Notes under the pieces: model-generated
Database searches by the model: none
What the model was told of the DNA's origin: nothing
Seen by the model: the letters and a program-made list of their open reading frames with translations, nothing else
Program-made: the position numbers and the translations under genes
Source: a virus
Length of the DNA: 64,000 nucleotides
IMG/VR virus record: IMGVR_UViG_3300031463_000004
Coordinates: 1 to 64,000 of that record
Strand: one strand, 5' to 3'
In this document: one piece after another, positions 25,165 to 34,207 of the stretch
How the letters are laid out: each line of letters begins with the position of its first letter
How positions within the stretch are numbered: position 1 is the first letter of the stretch

Positions 25165-26106
25165 TCACATGTACTGAGAGAAGTGACTCCTGAAGAAACT
25201 CAAACCAATCGGACGTAACACACTCGTCAACGCTTCGGGATTTCTAGACCCATCAAGGAGCTGATACCCTACTTTTCGCAATCTGATGAGATCCATATTT
25301 CTGGCCAAGATTTCCGGGTGTTCTCTGGCCCTGAGTAGCCGGCTCCCAACACGTTTGATGGCCCCAATGCTGTCCACAGATGCCGAGAGAAATTCCTGGG
25401 CATCTCGGTATCTGGAAACCACCTGGAATGCAGACGTCTTGCCTATCCCATCAAGTCCAGGTATTCTATCCGACGGGTCCCCACACAATGCCTTATAGAA
25501 CACTATCCTGTCACAAGGGTACCCGAGGATATCTGACGCTTCATCTGAATTTTTAACGGCAAGTCTCCTTTGAGGTGAGTACAGAATAAACTGGAACTCA
25601 CTAAACATCTGCAACAAATCAGAGTCATCACTCACAACTACACAAGTCCATCCAGGCATTCTCGAAACGTCTGACACAATTGAGTAGATTATGTCATCAC
25701 CTTCTGATGGCCCTGGGTATCCGACCGCCGTTGCGATAGGAGTAGCCATCACAGCCCTTTCCAATATTCTGCACTCTTCCGAAACGGCTTGCCTATCAAT
25801 ATGCGTTTCTTCGTCTTGCTGAGGTATCTTATAGTCTGGGTACAGAGCCACCCTATCTGGGTTCCTTCCCGTATCCCAGCACATAATATACTGGTTCTCC
25901 AGAGGAGCCATGAATCTGAATAACCCAAGAAGGAATCTAAGCGTGCCGTACACACCTGGAGTTTGGACTCCAGATTGAGAGAACCCAATGTGGTTACGAA
26001 AAACAATGTTGTTCCCATCCAATAGAATAATCGCTGGGGACCCAGACACAGAATTGGAGATACTGGACCCATGGATTGAGTCATTGCCCATATTGAGTAG
26101 ACTCAT
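25165..26106 (-). CDS. 5'-3' exonuclease / flap endonuclease (PolA N-terminal type)
   Basis: 313 residues. N-terminal ILLDGNNIVFRNHIGF, the conserved acidic cluster SEGDDIIYSIV, VVSDDSDLLQMF and the helix-three-turn-helix GDPSDRIPGLDGIGKTSA are those of FEN/PolA exonucleases such as T4 RNase H and T7 gp6. It would remove RNA primers and flaps. The DNA polymerase in this window has no such domain, so this separate gene supplies it. The start overlaps the upstream stop (ATGA). Confidence 0.9.
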   Translation of the reverse strand: MSLLNMGNDSIHGSSISNSVSGSPAIILLDGNNIVFRNHIGFSQSGVQTPGVYGTLRFLLGLFRFMAPLENQYIMCWDTGRNPDRVALYPDYKIPQQDEETHIDRQAVSEECRILERAVMATPIATAVGYPGPSEGDDIIYSIVSDVSRMPGWTCVVVSDDSDLLQMFSEFQFILYSPQRRLAVKNSDEASDILGYPCDRIVFYKALCGDPSDRIPGLDGIGKTSAFQVVSRYRDAQEFLSASVDSIGAIKRVGSRLLRAREHPEILARNMDLIRLRKVGYQLLDGSRNPEALTSVLRPIGLSFFRSHFSQYM

Positions 26107-26810
26107 CCGACAACCCCATATCCGTAGCGTATCCGAATCTCACAAGTCCTGTTCCTCAGCTCTGGAGGGGTTAGAACCGTTACGACGGACGACAGCCCAG
26201 AAGAATCCTGCTCTTGCTTAGCCATGTGTACACATACTGTCGAGCTCTGGGTTGCATAATTGTGTGCCAGGGCACCAACCATTCCGGATTCGGTATCTCT
26301 CACTTGGTTAACAAGTAGAATTGTCGTGTCGTAACGGATATGGGGTCTGATCTTCGCCAAGAACTCCTTTACGGGTTTCCATGTGACTCCCCGCACGGAA
26401 TGAGACAGCGAAGTCAAGTCATCCACCACAAGTATAGAGTCTCTCGCTGAATCCAAGAGTTCCAGGACTGGAGATGACGCTTCTAGCAGACTGAGGGTGA
26501 GGATAACTGCATTCTTGCCATGGACCCTGTCGGAGAAGCCTGGGAGAGGATGCTCACCGGCGATTGTGAGTATTATCCCAAGATCTCCACCATTTTCGAG
26601 GTGGGAGATAACAGACGAGGCACACAGTGAGGATTTCCCTGCGCCGGCGTCTCCCTGAATGTAGGAAACCTCGTGCCTGGGCCAGCCACCTCCAAGAATC
26701 TCGTCCAGGTCCACACACCCAGTACTAACAGGAAGTTTCCTATCCTGAAAATGTGACAGGCTCCCGCCACTGCACTGAAGCGGGAGCCAGTCTATCTTCA
26801 CACTCTTCAC
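26103..26810 (-). CDS. RecA/RadA/KaiC-fold ATPase (second RecA-family protein)
   Basis: 235 residues from GTG 26810 with GGAGTGA upstream. Walker A GDAGAGKSS (about 53-61), TGCVDLDEILGGGWP before it (RadA/KaiC-like), Walker B SILVVDDLTSL and TILLVNQVRD. It lacks RecA's C-terminal domain and zinc finger. Likely roles are recombinase paralogue or mediator, similar to RadB, or DNA-repair ATPase. A 9-bp hairpin lies in the first codons. Confidence 0.78.
   Translation of the reverse strand: MKSVKIDWLPLQCSGGSLSHFQDRKLPVSTGCVDLDEILGGGWPRHEVSYIQGDAGAGKSSLCASSVISHLENGGDLGIILTIAGEHPLPGFSDRVHGKNAVILTLSLLEASSPVLELLDSARDSILVVDDLTSLSHSVRGVTWKPVKEFLAKIRPHIRYDTTILLVNQVRDTESGMVGALAHNYATQSSTVCVHMAKQEQDSSGLSSVVTVLTPPELRNRTCEIRIRYGYGVVG
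26759..26788 (-). promoter_or_regulatory. Hairpin in the first codons of the RecA-fold ATPase gene
   Basis: Perfect 9-bp GC-rich arms GGCTCCCGC (26759-26767) and GCGGGAGCC (26780-26788) with a 12-base loop, covering about codons 8-17. A stable hairpin so near the start can slow initiation or protect the mRNA. Confidence 0.5.
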
Positions 26811-26814
26811 TCAG

Positions 26815-27087
26815 TCACTCCACATCTCTCATATTCCGTAGAATATATGTGTTCTCTTCCAGCTGCTGCTCAATGGCCGCAGATAAAAGCGAATCGGCTT
26901 CTGCATACAGCTGTTCGTGACTGAGCCTACCAGGCGAGGCTTCAGTGACAGTCACTGATACAAGGCCTCCCACACTGCCGTTCCACGATTCCCCGTACTT
27001 TGACGTCCCTTTGTGCTGTTTTATCTCTTTTGAGATCGTGATAGACGTGAGAATATCCTGGTTCGGGTTTTCATTGAACTTACTCAT
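26815..27087 (-). CDS. Small hypothetical protein
   Basis: 90 residues from ATG 27087 with GAGGAGAGA upstream. N-terminal charged stretch, then ESWNGSVGGLVSVTVTEASP (strands), and a helix (LYAEADSLLSAAIEQQLEEN). Ends four bases before the ATPase gene. It lies between the SSB and the RecA-fold ATPase, so a recombination-accessory role is likely, but nothing specific is seen. Confidence 0.6.
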   Translation of the reverse strand: MSKFNENPNQDILTSITISKEIKQHKGTSKYGESWNGSVGGLVSVTVTEASPGRLSHEQLYAEADSLLSAAIEQQLEENTYILRNMRDVE

Positions 27088-27100
27088 GACTCTCTCCTCG

Positions 27101-28183
27101 CTACTTCGACCGCGCTAGCCTTCTGCGATTTGCTTCCGCAAGCAGCTCGGCGGCAGTCTTTGGTTTCGAGGACGCCGCAGGCACCTGTTCTGTGGTGGCT
27201 TGTTGAACTGCACTCTGCTGAATTGGAGGCTTTTCGGCTACCTCAGCCTTGGGTGACGGTTCTGCGGACCTCTGACTCGGACTGGAATCGCACTCCTGGA
27301 AGTACGAGCAGTCCAAGCAAGGAGATCCATCCGAATTGTCCTTCAAACCTTTGTTATAGCACCTAGGTATTGCGTCTTTTGTGTCCATTTGCTGCGCCGA
27401 AGCCAATGTGGACACAGAGGGGCTAGGAGAAGTGGCTACCTTCTGGGATTCGGAGGATTGTTTAGTATTCGAGCCGGGAAGAAAGTCCGTGACATCCAGA
27501 CCTTTGAGGTAGTAGGCTAGCTCAGTTTTGGACGTGAGCTTCTCCCAGATGTCAACCACATCCGGGGGACGAAGTACACTCAGAACGTCAACTTTTCGCA
27601 GTTTGGAGAGATCCACCGGAATGGGCGTGTCTTCCCTTTCCGGGGTAACCGAATCCAAGTCAAAGATCTCACGACCACGATACTTCGTTGCTCTTGCTGC
27701 AACACGGATACGGAAATTGTGGGCAGTAGGATCACCCCATTCCCTGTAATTCAGGTACGGGATGAAGCGACTAAACATGTCTTCCCTGAGTCTGAGAATA
27801 GTAGGGCCTACCCACGAATCCGTAGATGGACTGTGGATGAGAGCCAACATGGCATACTTCGTCTTCCCAGTATTCATGTCGGCGAGGAGCCTGGAACCCT
27901 CCGGGTCTAGAGTCTCCGACCTACCGAGGGATTCCTGAATCGCGCAGAGGAGACAGAAATCCTCTCCGATGGTCCTCGCACACGTGCAGACTCCCAGGTC
28001 CCTACCAGGGTAGTTGTGCTCCGCATAGGACTGCCACAGCACGTCCTGGCTCCCAGGAATTTCGAGCAAACGAATCGTATACGTGCCTTCTTTGAACTTG
28101 AAAAAGACCCCAACGCTGCGCTCCTCGTCTAACTGAGACGCACGCCTGAGAATTCTATCCAGCGTTGACCTGTCCAACGGCAT
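27101..28183 (-). CDS. gp32-like single-stranded DNA-binding protein
   Basis: 360 residues from ATG 28183 with a strong GGAGGTGA site. An N-terminal helix is followed by an OB-like core (VGVFFKFKEGTYTIRLLEIPG) with CTCARTIGEDFCLLC (Cys near 66, 68, 77, 80), the zinc-bearing insertion of T4 gp32-like SSBs. A second Cys group, CYNKGLK ... PCLDCSYFQEC (about 277-303), may form another metal site. A proline/serine/alanine-rich tail ends in a basic helix (LLAEANRRRLARSK), unlike the acidic tail of many SSBs. It coats single-stranded DNA during replication and strand exchange. Confidence 0.72.
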   Translation of the reverse strand: MPLDRSTLDRILRRASQLDEERSVGVFFKFKEGTYTIRLLEIPGSQDVLWQSYAEHNYPGRDLGVCTCARTIGEDFCLLCAIQESLGRSETLDPEGSRLLADMNTGKTKYAMLALIHSPSTDSWVGPTILRLREDMFSRFIPYLNYREWGDPTAHNFRIRVAARATKYRGREIFDLDSVTPEREDTPIPVDLSKLRKVDVLSVLRPPDVVDIWEKLTSKTELAYYLKGLDVTDFLPGSNTKQSSESQKVATSPSPSVSTLASAQQMDTKDAIPRCYNKGLKDNSDGSPCLDCSYFQECDSSPSQRSAEPSPKAEVAEKPPIQQSAVQQATTEQVPAASSKPKTAAELLAEANRRRLARSK

Positions 28184-28201
28184 ATTTCACCTCCAAACGT
28201 G

Positions 28202-28780
28202 TCAGGACTTTGGATGTACCCTCGCAATCACACGCGTCTTACGTTCCTTCGGCTCACTCTGGAGTTCCGACGGCGGAACTGGCGTCTCAATCACCACAGG
28301 AGACGGACCACCAAATTCCCCAGCAGCTCTCATATTTGCGGAGAGAGTCTGTAGGACTCCTTGGAGCAATGCGTACCCCTCCTGGACGGTCTTCGCGTAA
28401 CTGAGTTGTAGAGAGGCCTCCTCAAGTAGGTCACAGCTACTCATGTAGTCTGGGTGAGTCTTGACCTTCTCAGCGAGGGCGTTCTCTGTCCGCTTCCCGT
28501 CCTTAGATTCGTCCCAGTTCTCTCTGATTTGTGTTGATAGTACCATGTATATTTTGTCTCGTTGTGTCTTCAGATACTGTACATTCGCAGTAAGAGTATC
28601 TGCCACTGCGGCCCACTTTGCCCATTTTGAAACCACAGAATACAAGCTCTCACTGACACGTGTCGGGGAGACCTGGAATTCCTTGTCCAGGTCTACCAGT
28701 ACCTCCTCCGTGGTTCCATCGGCCTTTGGGTAACTGAGACTAATCTGAGTCGGGTTTTCAGATAACTTTATACTGACCAT
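28202..28780 (-). CDS. Helical protein, possible recombination mediator
   Basis: 192 residues from ATG 28780 with AAAGGAG upstream. An N-terminal strand pair (ISLSYPKADGTTEEVLVDL) is followed by long helices (SKWAKWAAVADTLTANVQYL, KRTENALAEKVKTHPDYM, LQLSYAKTVQEGYALLQGVL) and a basic proline-rich tail. The K-x-T-E-x-x-x-x-x-x-V-x-x-x-P-x-Y region recurs in small phage proteins next to gp32-type SSBs and may correspond to UvsY-like mediators. This is a position-based inference. Confidence 0.55.
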   Translation of the reverse strand: MVSIKLSENPTQISLSYPKADGTTEEVLVDLDKEFQVSPTRVSESLYSVVSKWAKWAAVADTLTANVQYLKTQRDKIYMVLSTQIRENWDESKDGKRTENALAEKVKTHPDYMSSCDLLEEASLQLSYAKTVQEGYALLQGVLQTLSANMRAAGEFGGPSPVVIETPVPPSELQSEPKERKTRVIARVHPKS

Positions 28781-28844
28781 TGTGTCTCCTTTCTCCGAAC
28801 ATCTCCATTCCTTCTAACACACCGGAAGGATCGGACTCTCGTGA

Positions 28845-31511
28845 TTATTCTGTAACGCCATTGATATACTTATCTAAAGCTTCGGTAATGTCTGCCCCTT
28901 CTAATTTGCACATGGCCCAGTTCTCCCCGATGGACACATCAGCCACAAGTGGTACATCCTGTAACCATGGGTAGTCCGAACGGTCTTCCATGAATATTTT
29001 GACCGCAGCGGCGACGTCATACAGCTCCTCCAATGGGCAATCGAGAAGTATGGCGTCATGGATTATGTTCCAAACCACACTCTTCAGACCAGACAAACGT
29101 AGCCAATTCAATACTTTGTGCAAAGCAAAGAGCGTAATATCACTAGCAGGACTCTGTATTGTAAAGTTTACGGCCTGTCTCTCTGCTTCCGATACAACAC
29201 TAGGATCCGGAGAAGCAATCTCTGGAAGATGCCTTGTCCTACCGAATACCGAACGAACGTACTTCTTACGCCGAACGTATTTCTTCACCGATTCAATATA
29301 GGCAGATACCCCACTAAACTTTCTCAGGTACTGCTGAATATATTCCGCGGCTACCTCTCTGCTCACCCCAAGCTGTACAGAGAGACCAACATCTTGGATG
29401 CCGTACACGATTCCAAAGTTTACTCGTTTTGCATGGTCTCTCTGTGCTTTCGTGACACCGATCCGTATGATCACGTTTTTCTCGGGGTCATATTTATACT
29501 TTTCACGCACACTCTTTGGGACCGTATTTGGGGCCTCTAATAACGCCCGCCCTAACTCCTCTACGGTCGATGCACCTGCAGAATGGAGAACCATTTTTGG
29601 TTCAGATACTGGTTCATCAAACTCCGGTACATCGAAGATCTGAGACGCCGTTAGTCTGTGAATATCCCGCCCAGACTCACAACAATATGCGTTCCTCAGC
29701 AATTTATCCCCTGAGAGCTGAGCAAGAATACGCAACTCCATCTGTGATTCGTCAGCTTCAACGAGACACCCATGTGGAGCAAACCTACTAATGAAAAGAG
29801 TTCTCAACTCACTTTTCTTTGGAAAATTCTGAAGAGCTGGGTCGGAAGACGAGAGCCGACCAGTGACAGTCGTGAAGAGCCTGAACCCAGGGTGTAGAAA
29901 ACCATTTGTGTCTGTATAGCTGACAATTTCTTTGAGGTATGTATCGCGTTCCTTAAGGATTCCTCTTAGCTCCAATACCAAACCCGCCAGCTCATTCTTA
30001 CTGGATAAGCCAGAGAGGACCAATTTTGATGTAGACGGCTTCCCAGTCTTTTTGGATATCTTATCCGTCTTCTCACCCATGATGTCATACAGTAAGTATG
30101 ACAATTGTGTACTGGATGCTGGGTTAAATCTTCCAATCTTACTTTGGTGCTCACTGAAATACTGTTCCTCAAACTTTTTCACACAATCGAGACTACGAAT
30201 CTTTTCCTCCACTTCATGTACTTCCGTATCCATCTGCGCTTTCACACGTGATAGCCCACTCGTGTCTATTTTTACCCCAGAAAGCGTCAACTCCAAGAGA
30301 GGGAGACTGGACTTTAGGAGGATATCGTTATATACCCTCCCAGCCGTCTTATTCTGTCTAAACTCTTCTAGGAATGAATCTCTGAGGAGCAGGGATACCA
30401 CACTATCCAGTGCACAATACCAAGACAGCGTATCCCATTTCACGCGAGCGTAACTGATTACGCCGCCAGATTTGGCGTCTTTCAAACCTTGGGCCATCTC
30501 CTTGTCATACCCAGCCATACCAACCCGAGCAGCAAGGATATCTAGCCCATGAGTCCCAACCCTCTCATCGAGAGCATAATGCATCAGAAGAGTGTCATAT
30601 TTGGCATTCTTGACCTTGATTCCATAGAGAACCATTGGGTAGAGGGAATCCACTCCGAATGTATTGTGTCCGCCCTTCGGAACGTCAGATTCGAGAAGTT
30701 CCCGGAACAGCGGAATGACTTCTGATTCCCATTGCTTCACTCCACTCCACACTTCTCCATCTCCGGGCATACCGTACGATATTGGAAATACATAAGCGGA
30801 ATCTCTTTCATACGCCAAAGAACAACACAATATCCTGTTGTGTGTCCACGGATAGACCCCTGAGGTCTCCAGATCGAACTGGAAAGGAATGTTGTCCTTG
30901 GTCACCCTGCGAACGAGATCCCGTACATCCTCGATGTTCCGTAATTTATGTACAACTACAGATTCGGGGCTCTTGAGAGTACCTGCCAAGATATCCAACC
31001 CCGTGGAGATGTCCATTGCGAAATCTGAGGCGAGGGATGGATTGCGGAGAATCGCAGACGGATGGTATGTGACTAGGACTGTTCTGTCCACATCCCCTAT
31101 ACATACCTTCCGGGGCGATCCACGGAGCGACCGTAGAGTCCCGCTGACCCCAAGCAACGCTTTAGCGGCCTCTGACCCAAGAGCCACAATGAGCCGAGGA
31201 TTCGTCTCTATGATCTCCTGGTATAGGTAAGGCTTACACGCCACCAGCTGTTCTGGCGTCGGTCCCACATTATTCGGAGTATGGCACCTCACACAATTCG
31301 TGTAACGAACACGCCCTTGGTCTATCCCTGCCTCACTAACCATGGCGCGAAGGAGTTTTCCGGACCTTCCAACAAAAGGCTTACCAGCAATATCTTCCTC
31401 ATTTCCAGGATCTCTCCCAACGAAGAGAATATCTGGATTGCCACTGCCATCACCCCAAATCCTGACTGTACGCGCAGTCTTGCACAAATTGCACCTGTCA
31501 CACACACCCAT
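28845..31511 (-). CDS. Family-4-like uracil-DNA glycosylase fused to DNA polymerase I (exo + pol)
   Basis: 888 residues. Residues 1-190 form a UDG of the iron-sulfur family: CDRCNLC, GRDPGNEED, GKPFVGRSGKLLRAM, CVRC ... AC (15 residues apart, as in the 4Fe-4S site) and the HPSAILRNP motif. Residues about 210-400 hold a 3'-5' exonuclease (FQFDLETS). Residues about 500-888 are an A-family polymerase with motif A DESQMELRIL (about 585), motif B RDHAKRVNFGIVYG (about 690) and motif C IHDAILLD (about 817), where the usual HDE reads HDA. No 5'-3' exonuclease domain is present; the FEN gene at 25165 supplies it. ATG 31511 follows GGGGGTAGCTAA, and a strong hairpin lies upstream. This is the replicative polymerase of the phage. 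Confidence 0.93.
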   Translation of the reverse strand: MGVCDRCNLCKTARTVRIWGDGSGNPDILFVGRDPGNEEDIAGKPFVGRSGKLLRAMVSEAGIDQGRVRYTNCVRCHTPNNVGPTPEQLVACKPYLYQEIIETNPRLIVALGSEAAKALLGVSGTLRSLRGSPRKVCIGDVDRTVLVTYHPSAILRNPSLASDFAMDISTGLDILAGTLKSPESVVVHKLRNIEDVRDLVRRVTKDNIPFQFDLETSGVYPWTHNRILCCSLAYERDSAYVFPISYGMPGDGEVWSGVKQWESEVIPLFRELLESDVPKGGHNTFGVDSLYPMVLYGIKVKNAKYDTLLMHYALDERVGTHGLDILAARVGMAGYDKEMAQGLKDAKSGGVISYARVKWDTLSWYCALDSVVSLLLRDSFLEEFRQNKTAGRVYNDILLKSSLPLLELTLSGVKIDTSGLSRVKAQMDTEVHEVEEKIRSLDCVKKFEEQYFSEHQSKIGRFNPASSTQLSYLLYDIMGEKTDKISKKTGKPSTSKLVLSGLSSKNELAGLVLELRGILKERDTYLKEIVSYTDTNGFLHPGFRLFTTVTGRLSSSDPALQNFPKKSELRTLFISRFAPHGCLVEADESQMELRILAQLSGDKLLRNAYCCESGRDIHRLTASQIFDVPEFDEPVSEPKMVLHSAGASTVEELGRALLEAPNTVPKSVREKYKYDPEKNVIIRIGVTKAQRDHAKRVNFGIVYGIQDVGLSVQLGVSREVAAEYIQQYLRKFSGVSAYIESVKKYVRRKKYVRSVFGRTRHLPEIASPDPSVVSEAERQAVNFTIQSPASDITLFALHKVLNWLRLSGLKSVVWNIIHDAILLDCPLEELYDVAAAVKIFMEDRSDYPWLQDVPLVADVSIGENWAMCKLEGADITEALDKYINGVTE

Positions 31512-31532
31512 TTAGCTACCCCCTGAATGGGT

Positions 31533-31588
31533 GGGGGCAGTACCGCGAGCTGGGGTGGGGGGGAATGGCGACTCGCGGTACTGCCCCC
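31533..31588 (-). promoter_or_regulatory. 17-bp perfect hairpin with G-rich loop upstream of the polymerase gene
   Basis: The arm GGGGGCAGTACCGCGAG (31533-31549) is matched perfectly by 31572-31588 around a 22-base loop with runs of 4 and 7 G on the plus strand. On the transcript the right arm ends in CCCCC, which can alternatively pair with the GGGGG of the polymerase ribosome site 10 or so bases on. There is no U-tract. Possible roles are translational switch, RNA-processing site, protein operator or origin-like structure. Confidence 0.75.
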
Positions 31589-31632
31589 GGTGGACGGAGG
31601 GTCAGTCCGTTACCTGATTATAACACATCCGA

Positions 31633-33246
31633 TCAGTACCCAATCTTCCTCCCACTAACTTTGTGTGCCGCGTACGTAATGAGAAGCCTCTTGGCACGCA
31701 TTTTCCACACATTCGGAGGAATGGGATTTCCTGTTTTAGAAACCTCATTCAAGCAATCCAGGAGGGTTGCATCTCCAGTCAATCCACGTCTTTTCGCTTC
31801 CGATTCTGGCAATTTGGTCTCTGCAAGCAACTTGCGGATACCAGCAGAGTCCAATTTGCTGAGTCGGTGCAGTATCTTACCGACCTGCTCTTCCTCCTCA
31901 GGACTGTACTCCGTTGGCTTTCGCCCGACATACCGTTTCCCGAGCTTTCGGCCCGGAGAAACGACCAAGTCCCCATTGGGGTTGAGGTTGAGAAGTACAC
32001 TTCTGTTCTGGCCAAACAGGCCGACAATCTTATCAAGAGCATCCTGGAGCTGGACCCTCAATTTGGTCCGAAGGATACTCACATCCTTGAAACTTCCCTT
32101 CTTTACACTGGGGATGCCAGCCTCCTCGCTGAGTTCCAGCCGATCCATCTTAGGGGGCCGTGATTTCTCATTCTGGACCTTTCTTTGATGAACTCCAGCC
32201 ACCAGATGATCTTTCTCCGTTTTTTCGGCCAGTTCCTGGACCTTTGTTTTGGGTCTTCTACTCCTCTTGACTGGAGGAGCCGACGGTGCGGGAGGATTTT
32301 CGGATTTTTCTTCTGGCTCCGTTTGATCCTGCTCTTCTTCCACTGGCGCTACTTCCTGTTCTGCGAGCCCTTTCTGTATGGGTTCGGCGGCCCCGGCATC
32401 TGGCTCCAGAAACCCATGCTCTACAAGCCAGCGTTCGGTAACTTCGCTCACATCCGTGAGCTGGATGTCCTCTCCAGACGCCTCGTCAATTAGCTGCTGG
32501 AGCATCTTCTCCAGTTGGAGATCCATCATGAATGTACTCCCAGTAAGCTCCCCATTGTAGCCCAAATCTCTGGCTACCTGCTGCAGGTCAGCTTTCGTGA
32601 ACTCTGACATCGTTTTTCCCTCCGCGGCCAGTCCGGCCAGATATACGAACTCATCCAGGTCAAGACCATCTCCAGCTAGAACAGAAATAACACACTTACG
32701 TAGCGTCGAATCCTGTAGAATAGCAGTCCTGATATCTGGGCATTGTGTGGAGAGCACCCGCAGGAACTCGTTCGCCTTATCCTGGTCATCTATCCTGGCC
32801 AAGATCCTATGTACATAGATGGCGAAGAACTTCCCGACATCATCAAGCATCTCCGGAGAGATGTGAACGATTTTCTCTTGTTTCTTCTGATTTTCGGAGT
32901 CCTGACACTCATGAGGACTCCAATACTTGTGTCTTCTGAAGAAATTGTTGAGATGGTTACGATAGAGGACCGTGAGGAACTTTTCAAACTCCACCCAAGG
33001 CATAGTGGAGTACCTAGGCTTTTCAAGCGCCTCTAGTGCCCTAACTAGAAGATCCTGTTCCAGGTCCTCCTTGATTTCTGCATACATCGGGAACTTCCTG
33101 ATCACGGATGCAACGACAAGGCTGGCCCTTCGCCGAAGGTAGTTGACGAGGATGGCCTGATTCTCCGCCACATCCCGCACCTTCAGCGAACTGATGGGTC
33201 CATTGTATCCGACTTCTACCGCTGTTAGACTGACCCTCTGTAGCAT
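31633..33246 (-). CDS. Sigma-factor-region-2-like protein
   Basis: ATG 33246 (MLQRVSLTAVE) is used: GGAGG lies six bases upstream; the ORF is open to 33276. 537 residues. Residues about 40-130 (VIRKFPMYAEIKEDLEQDLL, VEFEKFLTVLYRNHLNNFFR, RRHKYW) have the helical pattern of sigma-70 region 2, the part that binds core polymerase and the -10 element. No clear region 4 is seen. The middle is an acidic/proline linker (about 285-350), and the C-terminal third is a basic helical domain. It may redirect transcription or serve in replication; the polymerase gene is directly downstream. The fold assignment is by eye. Confidence 0.5.
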   Translation of the reverse strand: MLQRVSLTAVEVGYNGPISSLKVRDVAENQAILVNYLRRRASLVVASVIRKFPMYAEIKEDLEQDLLVRALEALEKPRYSTMPWVEFEKFLTVLYRNHLNNFFRRHKYWSPHECQDSENQKKQEKIVHISPEMLDDVGKFFAIYVHRILARIDDQDKANEFLRVLSTQCPDIRTAILQDSTLRKCVISVLAGDGLDLDEFVYLAGLAAEGKTMSEFTKADLQQVARDLGYNGELTGSTFMMDLQLEKMLQQLIDEASGEDIQLTDVSEVTERWLVEHGFLEPDAGAAEPIQKGLAEQEVAPVEEEQDQTEPEEKSENPPAPSAPPVKRSRRPKTKVQELAEKTEKDHLVAGVHQRKVQNEKSRPPKMDRLELSEEAGIPSVKKGSFKDVSILRTKLRVQLQDALDKIVGLFGQNRSVLLNLNPNGDLVVSPGRKLGKRYVGRKPTEYSPEEEEQVGKILHRLSKLDSAGIRKLLAETKLPESEAKRRGLTGDATLLDCLNEVSKTGNPIPPNVWKMRAKRLLITYAAHKVSGRKIGY

Positions 33247-33325
33247 TTGACCCTCCGTTTCTATACCCAGGCTCACTCCACGAGCCGGGATCTAACGATA
33301 TGTATAAGGCTTTGGAACACAGAAG

Positions 33326-34207
33326 TCAAGTACTCCACCCTATATCCCCCAGAAACCGTTCGATATAGCCACGGATAGCGGACCCGTAAGAGCCAGGGTC
33401 ATCTTCAAGCCCCTGGACAGACACGACATCTTTTCCTGCCCTACGCAGTCTGGATTCAAGTTCATCAGCCCCCTTCCGTCCCGCCGCGTCAGGATCCAAA
33501 CACAGCACAAACCTACGGAACCTCCGGATTAGGAAAGAAAATAACACATCTGATACACTAGTACCATGGAGAGCAATGGCAGGTGGACTCCCACATGCCA
33601 TGGCATCAAAGGGACCTTCGACGAGAACAACAAGAGAAGTGCCGGAGTTGATGCAGGCATCCAGCCCGATCCTTGCGATGGCTTCCTCCGGGTATCTGGA
33701 CCTGTCCGGCATCAGAACCTTTGGCGCTCCCCGTCGCCCAAGGAAATCCCTAGCAATGAAGCTGTACACAACTCCACAGTATGTGACCGGGAATAGGATA
33801 CGCCCGGCGTAGACACCTTTAGCACAGAAGTGTAAATCAAAACTTCTGGCATCGTCAGCGGTGAATCCCCTCTGTTTGAGATATTCAAGGGCTTCAGCTT
33901 GTAACGCGAATTCAGACGCGTCCTCTATGCCTTCAGATACCAAAGGAATTGCCTCTGGGGGGAGACCTAAATCATGCCTCTTCTGACGTATCTGTTGGTT
34001 CGTATCCCGTATCGGCAACGAGAATATATCTACATCCCCACGCTCACGAAGTGTGAGGTGGCAACGATGGCAGAACCCAGCACCGGAAGACGTGGAGATA
34101 TATAACTTTTCTCGTCCGCATTGCGGGCAGACGAAAAGGAGTTCTCTCCCTCCAGATACCACCCGAAATCTCCCGTACTTCTGGGCAAGTGCTGTGAAAT
34201 TGACCAT
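33326..34207 (-). CDS. DnaG-type DNA primase
   Basis: 293 residues. Zinc ribbon CPQC (27-30) and CHRC (46-49), an RNA-polymerase-like catalytic stretch (YAGRILFPVTYCGVVYSFIARD, LGRRGAPKVL), and a TOPRIM domain with LVEGPFDAM and FVLCLDPDAAGRKG. It is shorter than cellular DnaG and lacks a separate helicase-binding C-domain. It makes RNA primers on the lagging strand with the DnaB-type helicase encoded just upstream; the two genes share one base. Confidence 0.9.
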   Translation of the reverse strand: MVNFTALAQKYGRFRVVSGGRELLFVCPQCGREKLYISTSSGAGFCHRCHLTLRERGDVDIFSLPIRDTNQQIRQKRHDLGLPPEAIPLVSEGIEDASEFALQAEALEYLKQRGFTADDARSFDLHFCAKGVYAGRILFPVTYCGVVYSFIARDFLGRRGAPKVLMPDRSRYPEEAIARIGLDACINSGTSLVVLVEGPFDAMACGSPPAIALHGTSVSDVLFSFLIRRFRRFVLCLDPDAAGRKGADELESRLRRAGKDVVSVQGLEDDPGSYGSAIRGYIERFLGDIGWST

